Source of the DNA: Methylocystis sp.
Lineage (GTDB): Bacteria; Pseudomonadota; Alphaproteobacteria; Rhizobiales; Beijerinckiaceae
Assembly: GCA_022843405.1 (NCBI GenBank)
Contig: JALHNQ010000004.1
Span: forward strand, 57,446 to 121,445
Length of the DNA: 64,000 bases
Direction of reading: 5' to 3'
Below, in pieces: positions 19,475 to 28,146 of the stretch. Each line of letters opens with the position of its first letter. The stretch's first letter is position 1. Made by a program: the position numbers and the translations under genes. The notes below the pieces were generated by a model. The model was not told the origin of the DNA, did no database searches, and was given only the letters and a program-made list of their open reading frames with translations.

Positions 19475-19659
19475 GGAGTCTAGCCTCCCGGTCGCACGTT
19501 CGCCATCAAATCAGATATGTGGGTCGGCGCACAGACGCCGCCGTCGTCGTTGGGCCAGAATGCGCCGTCTTGCTTTCGCTGCGATCGACGATTACGGATT
19601 TGGCGAAAACCTATAGGCCCGGCGCAGGCGCGCTGCGGCGAAGGATTGCGGAGAGACAC

Positions 19660-20106
19660 ATGGCGCAGGCTTTGCGCAGAGCTTCTCGTTTGGCGGCCGC
19701 CGCCGGGTTGGCCGTTTCGCTTTCAGCTTGTCTTGGCTATGAGGGCGTCGTCAATCGGGGAGCCATCCTCGATTCGCGCAGCACATCGCAAGTCAAACCA
19801 GGCATGTCGGCGCAGCAGGTGATGACGGCGCTTGGCACGCCCTCGACTACATCGACGGTCGGCGGCGACGCCTGGTATTACGTCAGCCAGCGCATTGAGC
19901 GCAAATTCGCCTTCATGCCGCAAGACATCACCGAACAGCGCGTCTATGCGGTCTACTTCGATAAGTCGAAAAAGGTTCAGCGCGTCGCCGATTACGGCAT
20001 GGAAGACGGCAAGCCGATCGACTTCATTTCACGCACGACGCCGACGGCGGGTCCCGAATATCACCTGCTTCAGGGCATGCTCTCGAAAGTGACCAATCTC
20101 CTATAG
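19660..20106 (+). CDS. bamE: outer membrane assembly lipoprotein BamE (SmpA/OmlA)
   Basis: A 148-aa lipoprotein: basic N-terminus, hydrophobic stretch and lipobox LSAC (Cys24), followed by the SmpA/OmlA fold (VKPGMSAQQVMTALGTPS, then WYYVSQRIERK). In the BAM complex it supports folding of outer-membrane beta-barrels. The ATG follows GGAGAGAC. It ends in a short conserved hydrophobic tail (SKVTNLL). The longer open frame upstream of this ATG is not family-like. Confidence 0.94.
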   Translation: MAQALRRASRLAAAAGLAVSLSACLGYEGVVNRGAILDSRSTSQVKPGMSAQQVMTALGTPSTTSTVGGDAWYYVSQRIERKFAFMPQDITEQRVYAVYFDKSKKVQRVADYGMEDGKPIDFISRTTPTAGPEYHLLQGMLSKVTNLL

Positions 20107-20353
20107 CGCCGCCGCCTTGCTGATTCGGATAGGGTGAGCGCGTTCGCGGCGCGACTGATGGCGTCAATGTGACGGCGCCACCGGGTCACTTCGGACAGCT
20201 TATTGTAAATATTGGTATTTGTGGCGCCGAAGCGTCTGCCGCGCCGCTGTAATTGCGGCGCGAGCATGGCTCGGGCCGTCGATCTTTTGCCCCGCCTCGC
20301 AGGTAACTTTCTGTTTACGCAAACTTTGCGTAATTGTGGAGAACCCGCGAAGC

Positions 20354-21427
20354 ATGACAGTCACGCTGACGAACGCCCCGCCGCCTACCAAGGACGAAAA
20401 GGTCGCATCGCCTGTCCCCGGACGGCAGTCGAACCGGTCGCCCCGCGCGATTCTGTCGAATCTGCTGCTCGATCGATCCTGTTCTCCCTTGTTGCGCGCG
20501 CTTAGCGTCGCGACTCTGCTTTCCGTGATGGCCGTGCTGGCGATGACCGGAACGCGCGACGACGCGCGGCGTCCGGAGCGGACCGTGCGCGCCGCGCGCT
20601 TCCGGGTGGCCGTTTCTCCGTTGACCACGCTCGCGACGAACGTCGACGACGACGAGGAAACCGCCCTCGACTCCGACTTTTCGATCGAGCAGGCGGCGCT
20701 CACCTGGTCGCATCGTCTCGACGACGACAATTTTTCAGAAACGCCGGGCGTGATGCGCTTCGGATCGGTCAAGGTCCACCAGTCGATCGTCGAGCGCGTC
20801 GTCAAGGCGGCGCAGACGACCGAGATGGATCCGGCGCTTCTCATGGCCATTGCCGACAAGGAGTCGAATTTTTCCTCGACGGCGAAGGCGCGGACGTCTT
20901 CGGCGAGCGGGCTCTTCCAATTCGTCGAGAAGACCTGGCTTAGGGCGTTGAAAACGTTCGGCTGGCGCCACGGTCACAGCGATACGGCGGCGGCGATCGC
21001 GAGCGACGACGCGCCGCGCGTGAACGGTCAAAAGCGGGCGCAAATCCTCAATCTGCGCAACGATCCATATCTTTCCGCCGTTCTTGCCGCGGAAATGCTC
21101 AAAAAGGATAGCGCCAGGATCGCCGAAAGGATCGGCCGTCCGCTCTCGTCCGGCGAGACCTATCTCATCCACTTCCTCGGACCGGACGACGCCGAGCGAT
21201 TCATGAGAACCGTGGCAGACGCGCCGCACACCTCGGCCGCCGCGCTGCTGCCGAGGCCGGCGCGCGCCAATAAGCCGATCTTCTATGAACAGCAGGGACG
21301 CCGGCTGAAAGTCCGATCGGTCCGAGAGGTGCATGAAGCCTTCGAAACGATGATGGACAAGCGCACCAGCCGCTATGAGGACGTCGTTGCGAAATTGCCC
21401 GGCGGCGCGACCGCCTATGCGGAGTGA
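20354..21427 (+). CDS. membrane-anchored lytic transglycosylase
   Basis: A 357-aa protein with an N-terminal anchor (about residues 48-65), a variable periplasmic stretch, then an SLT-type fold. The catalytic Glu is E170 in IADKESNF; the family core continues with SSASGLFQFVEKTWL and a later ETYLIHFLG motif. It would cleave peptidoglycan glycan strands in the periplasm. The start was chosen at the ATG giving MTVTLT; upstream in-frame sequence is not convincing. The gene stands alone between bamE and argC. Confidence 0.9.
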   Translation: MTVTLTNAPPPTKDEKVASPVPGRQSNRSPRAILSNLLLDRSCSPLLRALSVATLLSVMAVLAMTGTRDDARRPERTVRAARFRVAVSPLTTLATNVDDDEETALDSDFSIEQAALTWSHRLDDDNFSETPGVMRFGSVKVHQSIVERVVKAAQTTEMDPALLMAIADKESNFSSTAKARTSSASGLFQFVEKTWLRALKTFGWRHGHSDTAAAIASDDAPRVNGQKRAQILNLRNDPYLSAVLAAEMLKKDSARIAERIGRPLSSGETYLIHFLGPDDAERFMRTVADAPHTSAAALLPRPARANKPIFYEQQGRRLKVRSVREVHEAFETMMDKRTSRYEDVVAKLPGGATAYAE

Positions 21428-21460
21428 ATGGCGAATAGTGAATAGTGAATAGTGAATGGC
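21426..21460. repeat. five 7-bp tandem units, symmetric order
   Basis: The order of units is GAATGGC, GAATAGT, GAATAGT, GAATAGT, GAATGGC, overlapping the stop codon of the lytic transglycosylase gene. A CACTCACC-type run follows at 21482-21498, up to the argC stop. No function can be assigned. Confidence 0.8.
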
Positions 21461-21496
21461 AAGTAGCGCAATCACGTCTGACCACTCACCACTCAC

Positions 21497-22411
21497 TCAC
21501 TTTCCGGTCATCAGATCGAGATTTTGTATCGCCGCACCTGCCGCGCCCTTGCCGAGATTGTCGAGCCGGGCGACGAGCAGGGCGTGACCGCGCGCCTCAT
21601 TGGCGATGACGAAGACCTCCAAATCATCGGTCCCGTTCAGCGCGAGAGCGTTGAGCTTTCCGTCCGCCGGCGCCGCTGCTGGCCGCACGTGTTTCGCATC
21701 GGCGTAATGACGCGCATAGGCGTCGTCGAAGTCGCAAGCCTTGGGCTTGCCGGGCAGGGCGTCGAGCCCAAGCGGAATCGAGACGAGCATGCCCTGGCGG
21801 AAATTGCCGACCGAGGGAACGAACAGCGGCCGCGCCGTGAGCCTCCCATAGGCCATGATTTCCGGGACATGCTTGTGCTCAAGCCCGAGCGCGTAGAGTT
21901 CAAAGGCCGGCGCCTTGCCGCTTTCATAGGCTTCGATCATCTGCCGGCCGCCGCCCGAATAGCCTGAGACGGCGTTGATCGTCAGCGGCTGGTCCGACTG
22001 GATGAGACCGGCGTCGACGAGCGGACGAATGAGCGCGATGGCGCCTGTCGCATAGCAGCCGACATTGGCGACGCGGCGGCTTGCGGCGATTTCCGCCGCC
22101 TGTCCCTTGCAGAGCTCGGCGAAGCCATAGACCCAGCCTTGCGCGACACGATGGGCGGTGGAGGCGTCGAGCAGCCTCGGACCGCGCTCGCCGAGGGCGT
22201 CGCAGAGCGCGACGGTTTCCTTCGCCGCGTCGTCCGGCAGACAAAGGATGGCGATGTCGACGGAGGCGAGAATGTCGCGCTTGGCGGCGATCTCCTTGCG
22301 CTGCGCCTGCGGGAGCGCAAGGAGCGAAATGTCCGAGCGTCCGGCGAGCCGTTCGCGGATTTCGAGCCCAGTGGTGCCGGCGTCGCCGTCGATGAAGATT
22401 TTGGTCGTCAT
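21497..22411 (-). CDS. argC: N-acetyl-gamma-glutamyl-phosphate reductase, type 2
   Basis: NADPH-dependent reductase, the third step of arginine synthesis (304 aa). The short form with GDAGTTGLEIRERL at the N-terminus and the catalytic Cys119 in NVGCYATGAI marks the type-2 AGPR class. In Rhizobiales argC usually follows rplM-rpsI on the same strand. Here it has the same orientation but is 4.3 kb further on, with plus-strand genes in between. An ATG three codons upstream is an alternative start. Confidence 0.94.
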   Translation of the reverse strand: MTTKIFIDGDAGTTGLEIRERLAGRSDISLLALPQAQRKEIAAKRDILASVDIAILCLPDDAAKETVALCDALGERGPRLLDASTAHRVAQGWVYGFAELCKGQAAEIAASRRVANVGCYATGAIALIRPLVDAGLIQSDQPLTINAVSGYSGGGRQMIEAYESGKAPAFELYALGLEHKHVPEIMAYGRLTARPLFVPSVGNFRQGMLVSIPLGLDALPGKPKACDFDDAYARHYADAKHVRPAAAPADGKLNALALNGTDDLEVFVIANEARGHALLVARLDNLGKGAAGAAIQNLDLMTGK

Positions 22412-22558
22412 GGCCCGCATCTAGTCGATTTCGCGAAGGAGAGAAAGATTGGCGGCGAAAGCCGTCTGATGTTTTTGACGTGAACGGCGCTCCGGCCTAT
22501 AGCGCGGCTGGAAGCGTCCGCCTTGCTCTATAGGGCGGCGCCATCCAAAGTTGAGCCC

Positions 22559-22762
22559 ATGACCGAGAGTCCGTGCGTAAAGATTTGCGAACTCGATGCG
22601 CACGACGTGTGCGTCGGCTGCGGCCGCACGCGCGGCGAGATCGCCGGTTGGACGTCGATGTCCGACGCACAAAAGGCCAAAGTCGTCGAGGTCGCCGCGC
22701 TGCGTAGGTCTGCGGGCAGTCGCGAAACGGTCGCGCGCCGCCAAATTATCGGCAAAAGATAG
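22559..22762 (+). CDS. DUF1289 small Cys-rich protein
   Basis: A 67-aa cytoplasmic protein with the DUF1289 cysteine pattern, Cys6, Cys10, Cys18 and Cys21 ([15 protein letters not shown]), followed by the conserved helical part [14 protein letters not shown]. The four cysteines probably bind zinc or an iron-sulfur cluster; the role is unknown. It is divergent from argC (147 bp between starts) and begins the plus-strand island. Confidence 0.9.
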   Translation: MTESPCVKICELDAHDVCVGCGRTRGEIAGWTSMSDAQKAKVVEVAALRRSAGSRETVARRQIIGKR

Positions 22763-22838
22763 GCTGTCGCCGGCTCGCCAATCCGCTAACTTACGTCCTG
22801 AAGGCGAAAGAGTCGCGCCTCCAAAGGGAGGAGAGATC

Positions 22839-23024
22839 ATGGCGAAGCGGGTAACGGAAACGGATGGCGCGCTGAGAGCCTATGCGCTGCGATTGTTGGA
22901 TTCGGTCTATAACGCCTCGGTCTATTCGGTGATTGCCTACAGCATCCTGCTGGCTCTGCTCGCGGTCATCGGCGTGGCGATCGGCCTGAAAATCATTTAC
23001 GTGCCCGAATTTCATCCCTGGTAG
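22839..23024 (+). CDS. small single-span membrane protein, unrecognised
   Basis: A 61-aa protein with a charged N-terminus, one strong transmembrane helix (about residues 29-53, IAYSILLALLAVIGVAIGL) and a short exported tail ending EFHPW. GGGAGGAG lies just upstream of the ATG, so translation is likely. I do not recognise the family. It lies between DUF1289 and a flavodoxin-like gene on the same strand. Confidence 0.7.
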   Translation: MAKRVTETDGALRAYALRLLDSVYNASVYSVIAYSILLALLAVIGVAIGLKIIYVPEFHPW

Positions 23025-23034
23025 CCGCGTTCAT

Positions 23035-23499
23035 TTGCCAAAGCGCCTGCTCATCGTCGCGCATGCGCCGTCGCGCAATACCGAGCGGCTGAGGGACGCG
23101 ATGGTCGCCGGCGCGCGCGCGCCCGAAATCGAAGGCGTTGAAGTCAAGGCGCTGAGCCCTTTTCTGACGACGCCCGAACATGTCCTCGCCGCACAGGCGG
23201 TCATTCTCGGAACCACCGAAAATCTCGGCTATATGAGCGGCGCGCTAAAGGACTTCTTCGACCGCTGCTATTATCCGCTGCTGGAGCGCACGCAGGGCCT
23301 GCCTTACGCGCTTTACATTCGCGCCGGCCATGACGGAACCGGGACTCGGCGCGGCGTCGAGTCGATCGTCACCGGCCTGCGCTGGCGCGCTGTCCGCGAG
23401 CCGCTGATCTGCCGGGGCGAGTGGCGAGAGGACTTTGTCGACTCCTGCCGCGAATTGGGGATGCTTGTGGCGGCGGGGCTCGACGTGGGCGCCTTTTGA
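23035..23499 (+). CDS. flavodoxin/NADPH-dependent FMN reductase-like protein
   Basis: A 154-aa flavodoxin-fold protein. The phosphate loop reads AHAPSRNTERL and the second FMN-contact segment is GTTENLGYMSGALKDFFDR. It likely binds FMN and reduces quinones or other small acceptors. The start is TTG, 10 bp after the stop of the small membrane protein gene; no ATG fits the family length. Operon membership is likely from the spacing. The substrate is unknown. Confidence 0.86.
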   Translation: MPKRLLIVAHAPSRNTERLRDAMVAGARAPEIEGVEVKALSPFLTTPEHVLAAQAVILGTTENLGYMSGALKDFFDRCYYPLLERTQGLPYALYIRAGHDGTGTRRGVESIVTGLRWRAVREPLICRGEWREDFVDSCRELGMLVAAGLDVGAF

Positions 23500-23571
23500 G
23501 CCGATCAAGCCATCGTCTATAGAACTGCCGCGCGCGCCAGCGCGGAACGAAGGCTCGGTTCGATAGAGCGC

Positions 23572-24930
23572 ATGCAGCGAAGCGACGATTTTCTCGGCCA
23601 TCCGCGCGGGCTCGCCTTCCTCTTTGCTTCGGAAATGTGGGAGCGCTTTTCCTATTACGGCATGCGGGCGCTGCTCGTTCTCTATATGGTCGAATATCTC
23701 TTGACGCCGCAGCGCATGGATGCGGCGCTCGGCCTCGACGCCTTGAAGCATGGGCTCGAGACGCTTTCCGGGCCGCTCGCGCCGCAGCCTTTCGCTTCGC
23801 AGATCTACGGGCTCTACACGGGCCTCGTCTATCTTACGCCGATCCTTGGCGGGTTCATCGCCGATCGTCGTCTCGGACGCACGCGCACGATCGTGATCGG
23901 CGCCGCGCTGATGGCCGTCGGCCATTTCATGATGGCGTTCGATCGCCTTTTTCTCATCGCGTTGCTTTTCATCGCGCTCGGCTGCGGCTTCTTCAAGCCG
24001 AACATTTCGACGCAGGTCGGCGAGCTTTACGCGCCGTCGGATGCGCGTCGCGATCGCGCCTATTCGATCTTCTACGTCGGCATCAATATCGGCGCCTTCT
24101 TCGCGCCGCTCGTCTGCGGAACGGTCGGCGAGACGATCGGCTGGCATTATGGATTCGCCTGCGCCGGCGTCGGCATGATCATTGGTCTCGTAACATATGT
24201 GATCGGTCTGCCGAGCCTGCCGCCCGAGCCGCTGATGCGCGAAAGGCGGGCGCCGACGGCGCAGTCGCGCGCGCAGATTCGCCGATCCGTCGGCGCGCTG
24301 ATGCTGCTCTTCGCGCCCTCCGCGCTGTTCTGGGCGGCCTTCGAGCAGCAGGGCAATACGATCGCGCTTTGGGCGGCGCAATCCGTCGACCGTGGCGTCG
24401 ACATCTTCGGATGGCGCGCTGACATTCCGGTGACCTGGTTTCAGGCGTTCAATCCGCTGATGATCTTTCTCTTCACGCCGCCGCTCGTCGCGCTATGGGC
24501 GCGGCTCGCGCGGCTCGGACGCGAGCCTTCGACGATCGGCAAAATGAGGCTCGGCTGTCTCGGCGTCACGGCGAGCTACGGCGTCCTGGCGCTCGCGGCC
24601 TGGACGAGCGATGGCGGCAAGGCGAGCTGGCTGTGGCTTTTGGCCTATTTCAGCGTGATCACCATCTCCGAGCTGCATTTCTCGCCGATCGCGCTCTCTC
24701 TCGTGTCGCATGTCGCGCCTGAAGGCTCGCGTTCGGCGCTGATGGGATTCTGGTTCACCTCGATGTTTCTCGGCAATCTGCTTGCGGGTTGGCTCGGCGG
24801 TTTGTGGTCGAGCCTTGCAAACGTGTATTTCTTCCTGCTGATCAGCGTTCTCGGCGTCGCCGGCGCGCTCTTCGTCGAGGCGGCGCGGCAACCGCTCGGC
24901 GATCTCTTGGCTTTTCGCGAAAGCCGCTGA
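23572..24930 (+). CDS. POT family proton-coupled peptide transporter
   Basis: A 452-aa polytopic MFS transporter of the PTR2/POT group, which imports di- and tripeptides with protons. The N-terminal signature is SEMWERFSYYGMRALLVLYM (residues ~20-39). GFIADRRLGR and GCGFFKPNISTQVGELY are further POT motifs (the ExxERFxYY-type motif is intact). Length is typical. It ends 14 bp before the next transporter gene, suggesting a two-gene unit. Confidence 0.93.
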   Translation: MQRSDDFLGHPRGLAFLFASEMWERFSYYGMRALLVLYMVEYLLTPQRMDAALGLDALKHGLETLSGPLAPQPFASQIYGLYTGLVYLTPILGGFIADRRLGRTRTIVIGAALMAVGHFMMAFDRLFLIALLFIALGCGFFKPNISTQVGELYAPSDARRDRAYSIFYVGINIGAFFAPLVCGTVGETIGWHYGFACAGVGMIIGLVTYVIGLPSLPPEPLMRERRAPTAQSRAQIRRSVGALMLLFAPSALFWAAFEQQGNTIALWAAQSVDRGVDIFGWRADIPVTWFQAFNPLMIFLFTPPLVALWARLARLGREPSTIGKMRLGCLGVTASYGVLALAAWTSDGGKASWLWLLAYFSVITISELHFSPIALSLVSHVAPEGSRSALMGFWFTSMFLGNLLAGWLGGLWSSLANVYFFLLISVLGVAGALFVEAARQPLGDLLAFRESR

Positions 24931-24944
24931 AACTCGAAAGTTGG

Positions 24945-26225
24945 ATGAAGCTGCGCCAAGCGAGAACGCCAGCGCCCATGCAGATCGCCGCCGCCGTCAT
25001 CGGCAATGCGCTCGAATGGTATGATTTCGTCGTCTACGGCTTTTTCGCTTCCGTGCTGGCGCAGGCGTTCTTTCCGAGCGGGGACGACACCGCGGCGCTG
25101 TTGCTGGCGCTTGCGAGTTTCGGCGCGGGCTTCTTCACGCGGCCGCTCGGCGGGCTCTTCTTCGGATTTTACGCGGATCGCAAAGGACGCAAGGCGGCGT
25201 TGCAACTCATCATGTTCGTGATGACCGCCGCAGTGGCGGTCATCGCCTTTGCGCCGACCTATGCGACGATCGGCGTCTACGCGCCGCTGCTCGTCGTCAT
25301 CGGCCGACTGCTGCAGGGCTTCGCCACCGGCGGCGAATTCGCGAGTTCGACCGCTTATCTGATCGAAGTCGCGCCTGCCGGCCGGCGCGGACTCTACGGC
25401 TCATTGCAGATGGTCGGGCAGGGCGTGTCGATTCTGCTTGGGACGCTTGCCGGCATCGTCGTCGCGAGCGTGTTTTCGGCCGAAGCGCTGAATGAGTGGG
25501 CCTGGCGGCTGCCCTTCGTCGCCGGCCTGCTGATCGGGCCGGTCGGCGTCTACATCCGACGTAGTCTCGATGAAACGCATGCCTTTGAAACGTCGCCTCG
25601 AATCGGCGGCGCGATGAAGGCCTTTCTCGATCTGGTTCGGCGGCGAGGCGACCGACTTCTCGCCTGTTTCGCCACCACGACCGGCGCGACGATCTCGTTC
25701 TACGTGATCCTCGTTTATATGCCGACCTATGGAAAGACGGCGTTGGGGCTGAGCCTCAAAGAGTCCTTCGTCGCTGAGGCGCCCGGGCTTCTCTTGCTGA
25801 TTGCGCTGACGCCATTGATCGGCGCCTTGTCCGACAAAATTGGCCGGCGGCCATTGCTCTTGGCCTCCTATGGAATGCTTCTCCTGTGCGTCTATCCGCT
25901 TTTCGCGTGGTTGCAGGTCGCGCCGTCGCTTGCAAAATTGACCATCGCGCAGACCGCGTTCTGCTTCATTCTTTCGGGACTGTTCGGCGCGCTGTCGACG
26001 GCGCTTGCCGAGCAGTTTCCGACGCATATCCGCACGTCGGGACTGGCGATCGCCTATAATGTCGCGGTCATGATCTTCGGCGGCTTCGCGCCGTTCATCG
26101 TCGCCTGGCTGATCGGCGTTCTCGCCACGCCGGTCGCGCCGGCCTTCTATCTGATGTTCGGCGCCGCCATCGGGCTCGTTGGCGTCGCGGGTCTGCGCGA
26201 GCGGCGCGGAGAACGGCTCGACTAG
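24945..26225 (+). CDS. MFS transporter, metabolite:H+ symporter type
   Basis: A 426-aa 12-helix MFS protein of the MHS subgroup (ProP/citrate-like). It begins with IGNALEWYDFVVYGFFASV, the group signature, then RPLGGLFFGFYADRKGRK (motif A) and LLQGFATGGEF. The substrate is probably an organic acid, sugar acid or compatible solute, and cannot be narrowed. The start giving MKLRQAR was chosen; ATG at 24978 is an alternative. Confidence 0.9.
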   Translation: MKLRQARTPAPMQIAAAVIGNALEWYDFVVYGFFASVLAQAFFPSGDDTAALLLALASFGAGFFTRPLGGLFFGFYADRKGRKAALQLIMFVMTAAVAVIAFAPTYATIGVYAPLLVVIGRLLQGFATGGEFASSTAYLIEVAPAGRRGLYGSLQMVGQGVSILLGTLAGIVVASVFSAEALNEWAWRLPFVAGLLIGPVGVYIRRSLDETHAFETSPRIGGAMKAFLDLVRRRGDRLLACFATTTGATISFYVILVYMPTYGKTALGLSLKESFVAEAPGLLLLIALTPLIGALSDKIGRRPLLLASYGMLLLCVYPLFAWLQVAPSLAKLTIAQTAFCFILSGLFGALSTALAEQFPTHIRTSGLAIAYNVAVMIFGGFAPFIVAWLIGVLATPVAPAFYLMFGAAIGLVGVAGLRERRGERLD

Positions 26226-26278
26226 AAGCGCCTCGCCGCGATGATTGTTGACTGAGGTTGCAGAGACGGGAGGTTTCG

Positions 26279-26629
26279 ATGAAGAAAATTGCTGCTTTGA
26301 TCGCCTTGATCGTCATGGCGCAGCCGATCCTGCTCCCGGAGGCAGCCGCAAGACCCGCGAAATGCGTCGTGCTCGGCAACGGCATGACACCCTATCGGGG
26401 AACGTGCAATTTTATGCCTGACGCTGGCGGCAGCTTCGCGATCGAGCCGATCGGGAAGTCTGGGTTTGACAGCGTGATGATGGTCAGCGTCGCCATTGTT
26501 TCGCCGGGCGTCGCCCAAGTCAGGGGACTCACTCGCGACGGCATCAATTCCCTTTGGGGAGAGGCGAAGCGCTCCAAGTCCGATCCCGCCTGCTGGCTCG
26601 GCAGCGACTTCAAGATTTGCGTTTATTGA
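26279..26629 (+). CDS. small secreted protein, unrecognised
   Basis: A 116-aa protein with a clear signal peptide (MKKIAALIALIVMAQPILL, cleavage about residue 24). The mature part has four cysteines in two pairs, near AKCVVLGNG/GTCNF and ACWLG/KICVY, so disulfides are likely. A GGGAGG ribosome site precedes the ATG. No family is recognised. It ends just before the rpsI terminator. Confidence 0.75.
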   Translation: MKKIAALIALIVMAQPILLPEAAARPAKCVVLGNGMTPYRGTCNFMPDAGGSFAIEPIGKSGFDSVMMVSVAIVSPGVAQVRGLTRDGINSLWGEAKRSKSDPACWLGSDFKICVY

Positions 26630-26633
26630 CCGC

Positions 26634-26662
26634 CAAAACAAAAGCGGCGCCGAAGCGCCGCT
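26634..26662 (-). terminator. rho-independent terminator of rplM-rpsI
   Basis: A perfect 8-bp stem, AGCGGCGC / GCGCCGCT (26643-26650 with 26655-26662), with a TTCG-type loop. Read on the minus strand it is followed by TTTTGTTTTGG, 33 bp after the rpsI stop. There is no T-run on the plus-strand side. Confidence 0.8.
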
Positions 26663-26694
26663 CTTGAAATGCTTGTTCGCTTCTTGCTTGAAGC

Positions 26695-27174
26695 TTAGCG
26701 CTTCGAGAACTGGAAGCTACGGCGGGCTTTGCGCTTGCCGTATTTCTTGCGCTCGACGACGCGGGAGTCGCGCGTGAGGAATCCTTCCTTCTTCAGCGCG
26801 GGACGCAGCTCCGGCTCGTAATTGGTCAGCGCCTTGGCGAGGCCATGGCGCACCGCGCCGGCCTGGCCCGAAAGTCCGCCGCCGGCGACCGAAACGACGA
26901 GGTCGTATTGACCCGCGCGCTTGGTGACGCCGAATGGCTGGGCCAAAATCATACGCAGCACCGGACGGGCGAAATAGACTTCAACGTCGCGGCCGTTGAC
27001 GGTGATCTTGCCAGGGCCCGGCTTGATCCAGACGCGCGCGACGGCGTTCTTGCGCTTGCCGGTGGCGTAGGCGCGACCCTGCTTGTCGAGCTTCTGGACA
27101 TAGCGCGGCGCTTCCGGCGCCGGGGCGACATTCGTCTGCAGATCGGAAAGCGAGGAAAGAGTGGTCTCGGCCAT
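26695..27174 (-). CDS. rpsI: 30S ribosomal protein S9
   Basis: A 159-aa ribosomal protein uS9. The conserved core [17 protein letters not shown] begins about residue 36 and the C-terminus ends in the basic tail [11 protein letters not shown] that reaches the P-site tRNA. The N-terminal ~30 residues are an alphaproteobacterial-type extension. It follows rplM with a 2-bp gap on the same strand; they form the usual rplM-rpsI operon. Confidence 0.97.
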   Translation of the reverse strand: MAETTLSSLSDLQTNVAPAPEAPRYVQKLDKQGRAYATGKRKNAVARVWIKPGPGKITVNGRDVEVYFARPVLRMILAQPFGVTKRAGQYDLVVSVAGGGLSGQAGAVRHGLAKALTNYEPELRPALKKEGFLTRDSRVVERKKYGKRKARRSFQFSKR

Positions 27175-27176
27175 GG

Positions 27177-27647
27177 TCAGGCGCTCCGGCTGTTCTTGAC
27201 GTTCAGGGCGGCGACGTCGAGCGTCTGTGGGCTCTGCGCCTCGTGCGGATGTTCGGCGCCCTTATAGACGCGCAGATTGCCGAGCTGCTTGCGGCCGAGC
27301 GGTCCGCGCGGCAGCATGCGCTGCACGGCCTTCTCCAGGATCCGCTCCGGAAAGCGCCCCTCGAGAATGAACTTCGCCGAACGTTCCTTGATGCCGCCGG
27401 GGAAGCCGGTGTGGTGGTGATAGACCTTCTGGTCGCGCTTGCGGCCGGTCAGAACCACCTTGTCGGCGTTGACGACGATGATGTTGTCGCCGTCGTCCAT
27501 ATGGGGCGTGAAACTCGCCTTGTGCTTGCCGCGCAGGCGCAGCGCGATGATGCTCGCGAGGCGGCCGACGACGAGCCCGGAGGCGTCGATCAGCACCCAT
27601 TTCTTTTCAATGTCGTCGGGCTTCGCCGAAAAAGTCTTGCCAAACAT
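27177..27647 (-). CDS. rplM: 50S ribosomal protein L13
   Basis: A 156-aa ribosomal protein uL13. Recognisable blocks are [28 protein letters not shown] and [13 protein letters not shown]. It is the first gene of rplM-rpsI. The C-terminal extension ([14 protein letters not shown]) is modest. The promoter must lie in the 27648-27870 region, shared with the divergent TA gene. Confidence 0.97.
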   Translation of the reverse strand: MFGKTFSAKPDDIEKKWVLIDASGLVVGRLASIIALRLRGKHKASFTPHMDDGDNIIVVNADKVVLTGRKRDQKVYHHHTGFPGGIKERSAKFILEGRFPERILEKAVQRMLPRGPLGRKQLGNLRVYKGAEHPHEAQSPQTLDVAALNVKNSRSA

Positions 27648-27775
27648 GGGATGGGAGTTCCGTTTGAACGGTGCGTTCGGATGGGCAGGGGATAGGGGAT
27701 GCGGCAGGGCGGGTCAAGAGATTTGTGTTGGAATGGATGGGCAGACACCACCAAAACCTAGCCATTCCCTAGAGC

Positions 27776-27789
27776 GGTATTATAATACC
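27776..27789. promoter_or_regulatory. perfect 14-bp palindrome with embedded TATAAT
   Basis: The sequence GGTATTATAATACC is a perfect inverted repeat, flanked by AGAG and TCT. It lies 82 bp upstream of the AbrB-type antitoxin ATG and contains a -10-like TATAAT. Antitoxins of this type bind palindromes over their own promoters, so it is a good operator candidate. Confidence 0.6.
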
Positions 27790-27870
27790 TCTATGAAGCT
27801 GCCGCTTGCCCTGGACCGGAATTTCCGTATTCTTACCTCGTCTTACTTTTTAAATTCGAAAGGCGCGGTC

Positions 27871-28146
27871 ATGGGCGCGGCTGACAAGCGAACGGTTCGG
27901 CTCTCGACCAAGGGTCAGGTGGTGCTCCCCAAATCGATCCGGCAGCGGCGAAATTGGGAGTCGGGCGCGTCCTTGACGATCGAGGAAACCGCGGAAGGAG
28001 TCTTGCTGAAAGAGGCTTCTTTGTTCGCGCCGACAAAGCTCGAGGACGTCTACGGCATGCTCGCCTACGCAGGGCCGCCGAAATCCGTCGAAGAGATGGA
28101 CGCAAGCATTCTGGCGGAAGCGAAACGTCGCAATGCTCGCGATTGA
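27871..28146 (+). CDS. AbrB/MazE-fold antitoxin
   Basis: A 91-aa protein with a SpoVT/AbrB swapped-hairpin DNA-binding domain (VRLSTKGQVVLPKSIRQRRNW) and a C-terminal helical tail (EEMDASILAEAKRRNARD) to cover the toxin. AAAGG precedes the ATG. An in-frame ATG at 27793 would add 26 residues but overlaps the probable promoter. It overlaps the toxin gene by 14 bp. Confidence 0.9.
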   Translation: MGAADKRTVRLSTKGQVVLPKSIRQRRNWESGASLTIEETAEGVLLKEASLFAPTKLEDVYGMLAYAGPPKSVEEMDASILAEAKRRNARD

